DNA of 64,000 nt from Eutypa lata (taxonomy: Eukaryota; Ascomycota; Sordariomycetes; Xylariales; Diatrypaceae): contig JAKULF010000007.1 in the NCBI GenBank assembly GCA_022661535.1, positions 558,001 through 622,000 of the forward strand, in the 5' to 3' direction. A model generated the notes under the pieces. It did not search any database. It was not told where the DNA came from and saw only the letters and a list, made by a program, of their open reading frames with translations. Made by a program: the position numbers and the translations under genes. Within the stretch, counting starts at the first letter, position 1. Each line of letters starts with the position of its first letter. Below, one piece after another: positions 48,227 through 59,137 of this stretch.

Positions 48227-49942
48227 CCGGTTTGTTGTCCCGAGCAAATATTATGTTATGTATATTTCCCAGCAATAGAAAGGATGGGATTTGTTCTAAT
48301 ATACAGGATAAAGGGCTTGACCGAATTAGATCCCAGCTATGATACAAGTGGAAGGAAAGTCTGCTTACTTATATACATACACGAACGATCAGTCAACCTA
48401 AGCTGCCTTGTACAACTAATACCATCTGCCACTAACTCTAGCTTCTTAATTCCAGCCCATGTTATCATAAACAGGATCCATTACGACCGGTTAGCTTTTA
48501 GTTAAGCGTAATCAATCAATCTTTCGCAATGGACGGGAGACCAATATGGATACATGATAATAAGAGTTGATACATAATGCTTCCCGTGATATACGCTTGC
48601 TCATGATTGTAAGTAGAAACCCGAGCATATTAAGTCAACAAGGGGCTGACATAGAATAATATACTCTTCTTTAGTTTCAGGGTGGATGCCAAAATGGATT
48701 TATTGATGTCATTTATCATCATCGTTCTTCGTTACTTCACTCACTTGTTAGCTAAGTAGAAGCGGCTGGTAGCTGTGGGTGGTTGTGAATTATTAAATTA
48801 GATCTCTATCAGGGTATCGTATTAGATGGTTAGCTCCGGAGCTAACAGCATTCGACTGGGGCCTGCACCAGTGAGTAAGTGGTGTAGAAGTGCAGTCCTT
48901 GCATTCAGCTCCGTCTCGAATCTCGACATCTTCCCGTTTTTCTTTTAGATCACCGCAAGCCGAGCCGCTCATGTCCTGGTGCTCCATCCATGGTTTCTCG
49001 TCTGCCATCACCCCTGAAGTAGAAGTAGCCTGCTTGGAGGCTGTGGCCGTGACAATCCTAATAGCACAAAGCAATCTAGACTTGATCTCGATAGGTACCT
49101 TCGCGTTATTTTACGTATTTCCCTTCCTCTTATAATTGTCCTTGGTGCCGGCTAGAGGGTCAACTATATTCCTTCCTGGAAAGTTTCGAAACTCCTTAGG
49201 TATGTATACGAACCAAAGATTCTCGGCACACGCCGTTCGAGGAGGTAATCTCAAAAGCCCTTCTTATCTTCCTTACATCATTTGTTCTTTCATTCTATAT
49301 TCAAGATTTCGGGTGGGACGTGGAATTCGCAGTGGCACTTGGGTTGTAACTTGAGTCGACGCAAGTATAATCTTTGCCGTCATTTATTAGTTAGGATAAT
49401 TGCCAAACAAAGACAAAGATCGAATAATCCTGAGACCAAGATATCAGCAATGGAATAATAGGTGATTATTACTCGCCATGTTCGGATTATTCGAATTCGG
49501 ACCATTTTAAAGCTTACAGATAGTAGTATTCTTGATTGTCTTTCACTGTCGTTGTTGATGTAGTAGGTCATGGTTCACTCTCGAGCTATAGAGCCAATAG
49601 AGTATGTCAGAACTCAGTGAACGCGTTCCGGGAGACGTTAGATGACATATCGGTGCCGGGAGTCAGATCTTTTCCCCTCGGCTAGGTGAAGTTATGGGTA
49701 TCCGACGTATGTCGACGTATTGCGACGTACCGCGCTGTTGCCAACGACGTATCTTATGAGGGTGGTGGAGCGGTAATAGAAGTACTGAGCCGCGACATGA
49801 GGGTTTTTTTCGGGCTATACGCTGGGCTATGTGAACTTTGTCGTGCCATCCGGTCCACCGCATCTGCCTGTAGTAGGGCCGTGCGATTTCCATCCATTAG
49901 TTTACCTCTACTGCACACCTCCCTCCACATCCGACAATCTAT
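48227..49942. other. Spacer with one weak secreted-peptide candidate
   Basis: 1.7 kb. The only frame worth noting is on the minus strand at 48,793-49,074 (93 codons), with five Cys and a weak hydrophobic start (MLCAIRIVTATA) just after a CTAG that could be an acceptor; no upstream first exon could be fixed, so it is not called as a gene. Confidence 0.35.
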
Positions 49943-50191
49943 TTATATCAACATTCCAGGCTGCCACACCGCGGTATCCAAGTTTCTCAGAGCCTGTTCC
50001 ATTACTTTCGGACTGGATTCGTCCTCGTTGAGCTCATATGTATCTTCGAGCTGGGGCTGCTGCAGGCTGGTCTTAGTCCTAGTGTCGTCGTGGGACGTGA
50101 ACTGCTCGAGGAGGGCTCGGCCCTTGTCTTCCGCCGCGTGGTAGGCGTCTCTGCGGGCTAATCCACTGTTCGAGGGCTCCATGAGGCTCAT
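49943..50191 (-). CDS. Small hypothetical protein
   Basis: An 82-residue acidic, Gln/Glu/Asp-rich frame starting MSLMEPSNSGLARRDAYHA and ending with a WQPGMLI tail. An ATG at 50251 would add 20 residues with a more hydrophobic start. No domain recognised. It lies about 450 bp downstream of, and on the same strand as, the TAG-interrupted gene. Composition is protein-like, but there is no other evidence. Confidence 0.35.
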   Translation of the reverse strand: MSLMEPSNSGLARRDAYHAAEDKGRALLEQFTSHDDTRTKTSLQQPQLEDTYELNEDESSPKVMEQALRNLDTAVWQPGMLI

Positions 50192-50644
50192 TGTTGCGCA
50201 AAGGGTGATGTGAGCGAGATATTCGGGAGGGGAACAGGCGAATAGCAACATCTACGACGGATGTCAACGGGACAAAGTGCTCGACAGCTTGAGTAGCATC
50301 AGACAGCCAAGCTCGCTCAGGATTCCTGCTCTGTGCGAGCTATGAATTATACAGATTTGGTCCTTAGCCGTAATGACGTGGAAGCCCCCGCTGATGCGTT
50401 GTTAGTCTGCGGTCTTGGGGCAGGTGCATATGTACTACTCTCTTTAGTACCTCACATTTTTGATTAACTTTAAATAGCTTCAAAGCGGCAAGCTCACGCC
50501 TTCCCTCCAATGCGTCTCTTGAGGCACCTGTACATTAGAATAGGCCGGTCTTCCAGTGTTGCCTGCGTTGCGGCGGCCTCAAAAACGGCCTTCCTAGTTC
50601 CAACATGATACCATTATTCCCGAGTTAGTTTATTCTCGTGGAAT

Positions 50645-51685
50645 TCACCGCAGCCCGTACCATGAGTATAGCGGTGCCAATCGTGTCTCATCCTGGGCGC
50701 CATGACCAAAGATGCCCCTATCTCGTTCGGCCCACATCCGCCGCACCGCCTCCCATGTAGACCGGTTCCCGTCGACCCCGACTTCTCCGAGAGAGGCATG
50801 TTGCAGCACGCTACACTCCGGCATCAGCCGCTCCAGCCATGCAGGGACTTTCCAGTGCTGGTTGTGGCCCCTGACGTCCGGAACTAGCTATACCGAACAT
50901 TCCATGGGCAACACGTGCTCGTCGGCGACAAGGAATACGGCGCGGAACAAATGGCGCAAGGACAAACCGTGCTCGCACCACGTCCGTGCCGTCTCAACCG
51001 GCGGTGGGAAAGCACCACTGGCAGGGTCCTCGCATCGCAGACGTACGACCTCGCTCCCGAGACGCGCCGCCGTCACGTCGCATAGCAGGCGGTGGGCAGC
51101 AACGAGGCCGGGGATGTTCCAGCTCGCCGCCTCGCTCTCGGGCAGACGCGGCGCCTTGGCGAAGAAGTGCTGCCGCTGGAGGTTTGGTCGCCCGCTATGC
51201 AGCGCATGCCACGCGCGGTAAATGTAACAGCCCAGCCGGAGGTCCGTGTAGCCGTGGCGGTGGCCAGCGCTGTCGGGCTTGGAACAGCCCCCGCCCACGA
51301 AGTACACGGCTGTCTGCTTATTGGCGTAGTCGCAAATGTCGGGGAACTAATGCATGGTGTCACTACTGTCCTGATGCGGCTGGGGCGCCAGCGCCATTTC
51401 GAGATGGCGCGCCCAGCCTGTCCGGAACGTCGAGAGCCAGCGCAGCGAACCGGATGCTTCTTCGTAGAACATGTCTCCGAGGTGGCCCCGGACTAATGCT
51501 AGCTCCTCGGGGGTGAGGGGGCCGGAGGCGACACGGGCGGCATATTTCTGGTTGAAGTCGATGTCGTCCATGTGTTCCGGGCCTGGGTACGAGTCCCGGG
51601 GCACCATGTAGGGTGAGAACGGAGAGTTGCGTTCAATTATTACATCTTCCGTCTCAGATGGGGTTTGCCGCTTGTGAGAATCCAT
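50645..51685 (-). pseudogene. 347-codon frame interrupted by two TAG codons
   Basis: From ATG 51685 to TGA 50647-50645 the minus strand forms a single frame of 1041 bases whose only interruptions are TAG codons at 51349-51347 (codon 113) and 50890-50888 (codon 266). All three pieces (112, 152 and 80 residues) have ordinary protein composition and run on without a frame change: for example HLEMALAPQPHQDSSDTMH, then FPDICDYANKQTAVYFVGGG, and later VPAWLERLMPECSVLQHASL. I find no GT-AG introns that would remove the stops. The protein is soluble, Trp/His/Arg-rich and unrecognised. The stops may come from CAG-to-TAG changes in a dying gene (the RIP context), or be read as Trp after A-to-I editing, as known for UAG codons in Sordariomycete sexual-stage mRNA. 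The two cannot be told apart from DNA alone. Confidence 0.55.
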
Positions 51686-52233
51686 CGTGCTTCAATGATG
51701 CGCTGTGTAGTCGCGATACGTGGTGGGTGATAGTATTGAAATGCACTCATAAATTCTTTTTTTCTTTTTTAAAAACTTTTTTTTTTTTTTTTTTCACGGA
51801 GAGAGCTTGCAACTACAGTGAAACGAAAATTATTATTTGTAATAATTATCGAAGCTTAAGTCGTCGAAACCAAGTAAGTGGTTAAAGTTTTATCCAAACT
51901 TGTACCTACACCCTTACCATTGATGTAAGTTACCTATAAACTTCACTATCTAGGTGGTTAAAGCATAAGAAAGTTTATCAATAGCTTCACTACACTTACA
52001 AATCCGTAACCTAAATGATCCAGGCTTAAAAGCATTGCAACTTAACTTGCCATTACTTTAAAGATATTTGAGTAATTAATGCATCATTTAAGTTAAAAGC
52101 GAATTAATCAGAGCTTTAAGTTATTAACCGCTGGACCATGTAATTAGTTCATAACTTTACCAATCCTATTCTATTAAAGATCAATAATATACGCTAGCAA
52201 ACCCATCCATGCCCCTGACAGACCCAGGGAATT
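51686..52233. other. AT-rich spacer with a T-run
   Basis: About 550 bp, including a run of T (about 51,776-51,794) that lies upstream of the interrupted gene on its strand, and AT-rich sequence downstream. No gene seen. Confidence 0.4.
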
Positions 52234-53362
52234 TCATAGAATGAAGGAAACGAAAGCAACCAAGATCGAGAAATACGATGCTGGGGCCGACAAGATAGGA
52301 GCCGCACCATCAGCGTCTGCTGAGCCGTTATTCATGGTATCAACAGATGCCAGAGATGGTCCCATAACTTTGATGCAGGATAACGAAGCCTCCGTGGTGT
52401 TGATTAGGCTTCCTTCTCCATCTGGATAGAAGAGAGTGAGGATGGGGGTAATGGCGAACTGGGCCTTGTTGGCGTCATCGACCAGATCGCTTCCCTGTAA
52501 CAAATAATTGTTAGAATATTTCTACCAGGGTATCGACGGGAATTAAATATCATACGTACCGGGACTTGGAGGTCGCTCACAAGCGTCAGGCCGTCTTGCT
52601 TCTCCGTCGCAGGCCAGCAATTCGAAGATGCATTCTGCTGGCTTGTGATGGGCTCCGGTGCACCGCTACCCGTAAGAGCTAATGTGCTTAGTTAGCTTCT
52701 GCGATACTGGATGGATGAATCCTTATAGTTGGTTATACGGGGGAACATTGTCTACACTTACCGACGGAGGTCAAGTTGCTCCAAGACCCTTTCGAAATCT
52801 GGAGACAGGCATCGTCCATGTCGTCCTCCAAGTTCTCCTGCAGCTTATCGCATGCTTCCTTGGGACTCGCAGCGCCGCCAACGTCGAGATCGCGAGCGCG
52901 TTTCGTCAAGGCATCGACGCAAGCTGATCCCATAGCGGTGCCACAGGTTCCCTGGGTCGTCTCCAGCGTCGCAGCATCCTTGTCGAAAGACAGGAACGGA
53001 GAGACCCCGTGGAAGAAGACAGCGCACGCGCCGGTGTTGCTTTGCGGTAAGTCTAGACCGGCCGGGGTGTCCAGGTAGAACGAGCTACCGAACCTGCGAC
53101 CCTCGCCCTGAGAATCCGTGATGTTGAAGCCCTTGCTCCACGCAAGCCCCGAGAGTGCATCGCTGGTGGTGGGGATGCTGGTGACGCCAATGTAGGGAAA
53201 GGAGCGGCCGGCGACGGTGCAGTTGTCATTCGCGCTGTCTTGGGTGCTAGCCGGACACCCAATGTCGACGCAGCCGACGATTGTCTGGTCTGGATCCTGG
53301 GCGTACACCGCAGTTGCGCCTAGTACTACCGCTAGAGCGGTCTTGGTAATGAATCTCGCCAT
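52234..53362 (-). CDS. Secreted, probably GPI-anchored cell-surface protein
   Basis: Three exons in phase, 53362-52762, 52678-52560 and 52494-52234, give 326 residues. Residues 1-21 (MARFITKTALAVVLGATAVYA) are a signal peptide. The extracellular part has an even set of Cys, for example VGCVDIGCPAS, SNTGACAVFFHG and GTCGTAMGSACVDALTKRA, and several N-x-S/T sites. The C-terminus has a small-residue site (Gly/Ala/Ser) followed by a hydrophobic tail (SYFSILVAFVSFIL) ending right before the stop, as in GPI-anchor signals. It would sit at the plasma membrane or cell wall. Similar uncharacterised proteins are common in filamentous ascomycetes; no enzyme motif seen. Structural or sensing role unknown. 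Confidence 0.85.
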
Positions 53363-55099
53363 CTGATATGGTTACTGTCAAGTAATTAAATTCTGACTCA
53401 AAGTAGGGTGGAAATGCGGTCTGCGAAGAAACGAGTCTACCAAGGCAAAGTAGTAAGTGGAAGAAACGTATGTAGAAGAAAGATAGCCTGGTAGAAGACT
53501 TAAGAGTTTACTGTTAGAATTGAGGTTACAGGAAACGAAGTTTGCATTCAATGTTGGGGGACGAAGAATGTTAGTTAGAGGCAAGGATTGAAACAATCAT
53601 GCCAAACACTATTTTAATGTATTTAATTGCCCGTGTAACCTTTCTGTTTCATGAGAGGCAATTTATTGGCCCTCCTTCCTCAGGCTCAGCCTCAGGGCAG
53701 AAGCTTGCGCCCCGCGGAGACATGACTTAAGACAATAGGTTGGTTCATTCAGCCCCTCGCGCGCATTGTATATTTTAATGTTCTTACAATAGGGTAACAT
53801 GCAAGTACCCGTTATGTTACGTTACGTTACGTTCTTACCTGCAGACAATTCCCTAAGTCCAGGTGACTAAGACTAGATACTTTAGCGCCGAGGCGTCAAT
53901 TATCATGTGAGCCTCAACAAAATGCAGCGATAATCGCATGAGCTCGCATAGCCTGGGGAGGATACTCTGTGTGTTATTGTCTAGAACCGAGAATTATCCC
54001 CTTTACAACCTCTGCAAGTCACCACCAGGTGCACCTTATTTATTGGCAGTATCTACATGTAGGTATAACCATACATAATGCCTATTGTCATTCTAAGGTT
54101 TCAAATGTACCTGTGAACCTAGAAAAATAGTCATTACTTCTTTGTCGATGTGTAACAATCATGGCGGTTTATGCCAGTTACAAGAGATGCAGATACTCAC
54201 ACCACCTACGCAGAAAACTACCTACCTTAAATATTCAATAATACCCCCGTCCCCGTTTCCCCTTGCAGCTTGTATCATGCAGTTGGCCGCGGCGAAAACC
54301 ACAATACGCCTCAAGTAAGGCTGGAGGTATGACCGGACGCCGCTGACGAGAATGCAATGTAACCCTGCTGCCAACGCCGATAAAAGCTCGCTCGTCACCT
54401 TCCAGAATTCATGGTTAGACAACTGTACAGTTTCCCCTTAAACCGCAAGGCTGCGGTGAATGTAGGACTGTATTATTGTTTCAGGTCAGTTCGCTCCCCG
54501 AGCGGCGCAACCACACGTCTTGTTAATTCAAATTTTATCATGCATCAAGCTTGATCCACTATCGCAGTGGTTGCACATCTAACCACGATGAAAGAGTCTG
54601 TAGTCCTACGGGCAGCATATTTCCCAGAGCCTCAGCAATGTCTATCTGCCACTGCTTCCAAATGACTCAATATAGAAACGCCATCTTACAGTAAGCCGTT
54701 GGTTTATGTCCTACTCCTGGAAACTGGTTTAATTCTAGACCGTCTAGGTCACTAGACACGTGTTGAAGTTTAAGGGGCTATTACTCAAGAACCTTTGCTA
54801 AGAATCGGGGACATGCGACTTGGTATTTTGTATCGCTGTACCATGAGATTTCCTGGAACAGAGAAGGCACACTGGTGAAGTACTTGTATAGTAGCCTCAG
54901 ACAGGCTATCATGGCTTTATTACAATATGTGTATATATATTCTCTTCTGCCGTCACCAAAACCTGCAGTTGTAGTTTAGTAGTAGCAACCACAGTATCCA
55001 AACTCCAACACTCTCTACTTTAACGGTCTTTACTTCAACGCTCTTTCTTTTCTCACCTTAGCTGTAAACCAAGCTACGTCTGAAATAAAACGACAGATC
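53363..55099. other. Divergent intergenic region
   Basis: 1.7 kb between divergently transcribed genes. A short (GTTAC)n run sits near 53,815-53,833. Sequence before 55,100 is CT-rich with a GTATATATAT element at about 54,929, a likely promoter for the plus-strand gene. No gene supported. Confidence 0.45.
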
Positions 55100-56289
55100 A
55101 TGGCCGCTGCAGTGATCGAGACTATCGGCGTCATCTCAGGCCTCCTCGGTATCGTCCAATTTGGCCTGGACAATTTTGCTGCGCCCGAAGCAGTGGGCTC
55201 CACCATCAGGATCGCAGTCGGACTCGACTACGAGAACGGCCTCACCAATGCCGGGGGTGACCTTCCGGATATCCGCCTGTTCAACGAGGCCGGGGATTTC
55301 CTAGGCATGTCGGCCGACCCTGGCTCTGTGAAGAGCGGGGGGTTCGCCGATATCACCGTGGACCACGACGACGACAGCACGCAGCAGGCGGCATATACCC
55401 TCTTTTCTGCGAACGACGACGCTATCTGCATTGCGTATGCTGCTATTACTTGGCCGAGCGGAGACGAATATTCGTGGATCGGTGATTGGGGTCGCCAGTG
55501 TGGTGGCACTTGGTATTATTCGAACTACTTCATCTCAGGCACCGATCACAAGCCCGACTGCCTCTGGATTGATGCTGTAAGTGTCCTTTCTCGCATTTTC
55601 GAGAATATCTTTTGATACCATATTGGCCTTGATTTCCTACAAGTGAGATATTAACGTTCATACGTACTCTATAGAACAATGACCAGCCCCAGACGGGATT
55701 TCAGGTTCATTGGCCCGAATTCTCCAAAAGCGATTCAGGGTTTCCGGAGGACCCTGCGGAACAGGCCGATAGGGTCGATTATCTTTGCAATGCGGGCCCA
55801 CCGTTCAAGATGCATGTATATCCTGACGAGGACCCGAACTCGATCACACACTGGACACTCGGCAGCCGGCGCTCGGATGAGCCTCTCGACCCCAAACGGG
55901 CCGCTGCCACGAGCACCGCGTATGGCCGCTCGAAGCCCCCAGTCTCTGCCCGGTTCCAACGAGGTCAGCATTGGCACCATCAGCGGTCCAATGAGACATA
56001 CCATAATGGGCCGCATTTCAAACATCTTGTTATCGATGACAATCCTAAGCACACTGGGCGCGATCTGTGCGAAAGCTCCACGTCCCTTGGCCCGGACTTC
56101 ATTAGTATCGCTGATGGTTCTTTTTGCCGCATGACCGACAAGACACTTTGGCCGGTCTGCAAGGGAACTGTGGTTGATGATTGCTTCAACACCGATGTGA
56201 ACCAGCTCATCGTTGGTGGTGTGGCGACTAGAGACTCGCCATACGAGAACGTCATTGACTGGACTTCGGTGTCTGGCCATGATAAATAA
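55100..56289 (+). CDS. Fungal protein of unknown function, two exons
   Basis: Exons 55100-55576 and 55675-56289 joined in phase (GTAAGT donor, TATAG acceptor) give 363 residues. The first 25 residues (MAAAVIETIGVISGLLGIVQFG) form one hydrophobic helix, either a non-cleaved signal anchor or an amphipathic membrane helix. The N-terminal half has beta-rich, Asp/Gly-rich sequence with blocks such as GGDLPDIRLFNEAGDFLGMS, ICIAYAAITWPSGDEYSWIG and DWGRQCGGTWYYSNYF. The second half has DQPQTGFQVHWPEFS and ends in a Cys-containing domain. I have a general impression of similar fungal proteins of unknown function, but no named domain. Composition, intron and length support a real gene. Confidence 0.75.
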
Positions 56290-56455
56290 GAAGCCTTAGT
56301 TAACGATAAATAGCTTCATAATCATCATCTAATTCCTCCACACTTGTCACAATTTGGTATATATACTATTATAGCCACTAATGCTACAACGGCGTTGTTG
56401 TTGTTGTTTTTAACACAATAACACCCAATACAAACTGTAACAATATCCAATCCTC

Positions 56456-56929
56456 TTAATAACCATTATGAAAGCTCGTACAAGATGTACAACAACCGCT
56501 TAATGTGATATCCAAAAATGCCCTTCTTAAGGTACATTGTGGAACTTGTTGGATTTCCTTCCCTTCTTTCTTATCTTGAATATGAAGAGCCTTTCCAAAT
56601 ATGACTTCTGGGCCAATCTCTATATAGCCAAACATAGAGTTGCACGCCATGCACCTGTTAGGTTGTCCGCAATATTGATCTAACCAATTGCGAATTTCCC
56701 TTTCACGCTGTTTCCACTCCTCTATGAACTGGTATCTAACGATTGAAGCAACATTATGTTGAACATGCTCTGCTTCAGACATGGCAATGGTACTCTGACT
56801 ACATTGAAGACATGGCTTGCATTGGGACAAGTGTTTTCCCTTTCTGCATACTGTAAGCTTCCACCTTCGAACTAGGTAGTGGTGACTTACACGTATCGAA
56901 ATTCGGTATCTGAGGTATAGGATGACCAA
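56456..56929 (-). CDS. Possible small Cys-pair protein
   Basis: A frame of 157 codons; from the internal ATG (MSEAEHVQHNVA...) about 108 residues. It has four Cys pairs, CKPCLQC, CMAC, GCCTSC and a single CTL, that could bind zinc, and a helical middle (RYQFIEEWKQREREIRNWL). It sits just downstream of the split STAND-N/ubiquitin-like gene on the same strand and may be a 3' exon of it, though I could not find a join. Function not known. Confidence 0.3.
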   Translation of the reverse strand: MVILYLRYRISIRVSHHYLVRRWKLTVCRKGKHLSQCKPCLQCSQSTIAMSEAEHVQHNVASIVRYQFIEEWKQREREIRNWLDQYCGQPNRCMACNSMFGYIEIGPEVIFGKALHIQDKKEGKEIQQVPQCTLRRAFLDITLSGCCTSCTSFHNGY

Positions 56930-56968
56930 GGCGGGAGCGGTGTAAGAAGTTGAATATTCGAATGCGCA

Positions 56969-59137
56969 CTACAGTCGCATGTCATGTATTCGTTCATTCC
57001 TAAAAATCGATTCTAAACCGATGCTTGGTGGCTTTAATGACACCCCAAGCCTGATTCCCGGCCGTGCGAGTTGACTCCAGTCCTCTTCTCGAACGAGGTA
57101 CCACCACTTCGCTTGTGCTTCACCGGGTGTGAAAATCCAGAGATTTCCATTGGCCACCAGAGGGAGAAGACGAGTATCCTTAAACGAGAACTGGAGAAAC
57201 CCCATGAAATCCTGCGAAGCGATGGTTACGTTGAAGATTTCATAGCCCCAGTTGGTTGCAAGCACTTACTTCGAACCTTTGGCAGAGCTCCAAAGGTACT
57301 GGATACCGCCTCCCTATGGCGTCTTGGAATCTTATCGGTTGCTGATCCCAGTTCCATTGAAGCGAGGTAGTGATATGTAACTGAACATCTTGTGCTCGCT
57401 GTTGTATTTGAAGTGATAAATTGTTGCTGCCCTGGGCCATCTCAGTTCTTATATTGTCCAGTGTTGCTCTATAATATATTAGCATGTGTCCTTGGAGAAG
57501 AGCGAGAACCAATTCAATTAAATCAAATCAATTTCGCTTTTCCGGTAAGAAAACCGAACTGGAAGTCTCTCACCTCTGCATTTCTTGCTGAATGAGACCG
57601 ATAAGTCAAACACCCCCTCAACGCACACCCCCCTCAACGCCCACTTAACCCCACATAATTAAATTTTTAATAAAACGTTAACAAAAATTCGGGAAAATAA
57701 ACGGTTTTCGGATCTAGATTTATTATATAATAAAGTATAAAGAAATAACTTCAGTATTTATAAATATAAAACTTTAAATTTTATATTAATTAAGTTTATA
57801 AAATTAACGTTTTATTTTATTTAAATTATATAAAATTAACATTACGTAATATAAATTGCTTTTTATTTATATTATATAAAATAAAGATTTATACATTTAA
57901 AAAAAATATTATTAACGTATATCTTTTATTATAAAATAAATATAAATAAATATAAATTTAATATAAAAAATATATATATGTTTTAATATATTATTAATTA
58001 AATATAACGAATAAATTAAAAAAGAAATTAAATAATATATTATTATATTATATTAAGTACTATAAAGTTTAAATTATATTTTAAATTAATTTATTTTAAT
58101 AAAATTATTTATATAAAAAATTTATATTTAAAATATATTATTTAAATATTTAATATTATACGTATTTTATAAATTTTAATATTATTTTAACGCTTTTTAT
58201 ATAAATTAATATATAAAGAATATATTATAATATTATAAATCTTAATATATAATTTATTTAATTAAATATATAAAGAAAAAGTATAAAAATACGATAATAT
58301 TTTATATGGAAAAAACGCCAAGACAAACTACAAGGTAAAATAAAACGTAATATATTAAATATAAAATCGAAAAAAGAATATTACGTAATATTCTTTCGTA
58401 TATAATATATTTAAAGAGTTATATTTATAAAATATTAAATTACATTTAAATACGATATATATTTAAAAAGTTATATAAGTTTTTATAAAATATGAATTCC
58501 TTAACAGATTTATTAACAATTTATATAACAAACTGTTAATATAATTTTTTAAAACTTTAAGCATTATTTTATAAAGTTTATATAATAAAATAAAATGATT
58601 TTAAATTACAATCCTTTTAAGTATATAATAAATTATTTTATACAATTTTCTCTTTCTTTATAAATATTTTGGTTAATTAAATATAAATTATTAAAATACA
58701 AGATTTTGTATAAGAAATAGGTAGGCGTTGAGGGGGGTGTGCGTTAAGGGGGTGGTTAACTTAATTACCATATTGGCTTGAATCCTTAACCTGAAAGTTT
58801 TACGTTTGCTCTGGCCGAATATTACCCACGATATCTTCTTCGAGAGACGTTTCATCTCTTTGTACGAAGATAAAAAGTCCTGGAATTCGTTGAGAGCTTG
58901 CGTGCAACCTCTCAGGATGTCGTGTAGCTTTTCGGCGCTTCGCTCCGAGATAGCGTAGCCCCTGGATACTGCATTTTCTAGGCCTTCGACCGCATGATGA
59001 AAACTTTGCAATTCCTGCCTGACATCCTGATATTCCTTGAGTACATCTGAAAACTCATCGAGGGCCTGGCAGATCTTGATAGCGAGACTAATCAATGTTA
59101 TAAAATCACTGACGCTGAATCCAAACGGGATAGGCAT
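56969..59137 (-). pseudogene. STAND-N/ubiquitin-like-domain gene split by a transposon
   Basis: The 5' part (59137 to 58764, start MPIPFGFSVSDFITLISLAI) has the helical N-terminal domain seen in many fungal STAND and ubiquitin-like proteins: LDEFSDVLKEYQDVRQELQS, then GCTQALNEFQDFLSSYKEMK. The 3' part (below 57603) continues the protein after two introns, with TLDNIRTEMAQGSNNLSLQI, then WDQQPIRFQDAIGRRYPVPL, ELCQRF joined to DFMGFLQFSFKDT, and EDWSQLARPGIRLGVSLKP, the ubiquitin-like domain (ULD) region. A 1158-bp TA-flanked element lies between them inside an exon. Reading across the element with one TA copy keeps the frame in phase, so the gene was intact before insertion. Introns: about 57,551-57,470 and 57,267-57,211. 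These proteins are thought to act in signalling or incompatibility, but no function is shown here. Confidence 0.65.
57604..58761. mobile_element. 1.16-kb TA-flanked, RIP-like DNA transposon
   Basis: Terminal inverted repeats of about 37 bp: left AGTCAAACACCCCCTCAACG, right (other strand) AGTTAACCACCCCCTTAACG, both continuing CACACCCCCCTCAACGCC. TA dinucleotides at 57602-57603 and 58762-58763 flank it, as in Tc1/mariner-type insertions. The inside is almost pure A and T. The remaining C residues are mostly in ACG or TCG, and CpA and TpG are rare, which is the RIP signature. The GC-rich ends are kept. A short plus-strand stretch near 58,307 (MEKTPRQTTR) resembles the start of fungal Tc1/mariner-like transposases, followed by stops. 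The element is inactive. Confidence 0.85.

Noticed and set aside
48793..49074. 93-codon minus-strand frame with five Cys, considered as a secreted protein
   Set aside because: The hydrophobic start is weak, no first exon with ATG and donor could be fixed upstream, and there is no promoter signal. Kept only as a note.
57604..58761. AT-rich block considered as a centromere fragment, an organelle DNA insert or a plain AT-isochore
   Set aside because: Its matching inverted ends, TA duplication and position inside an exon show that it is a transposon copy.
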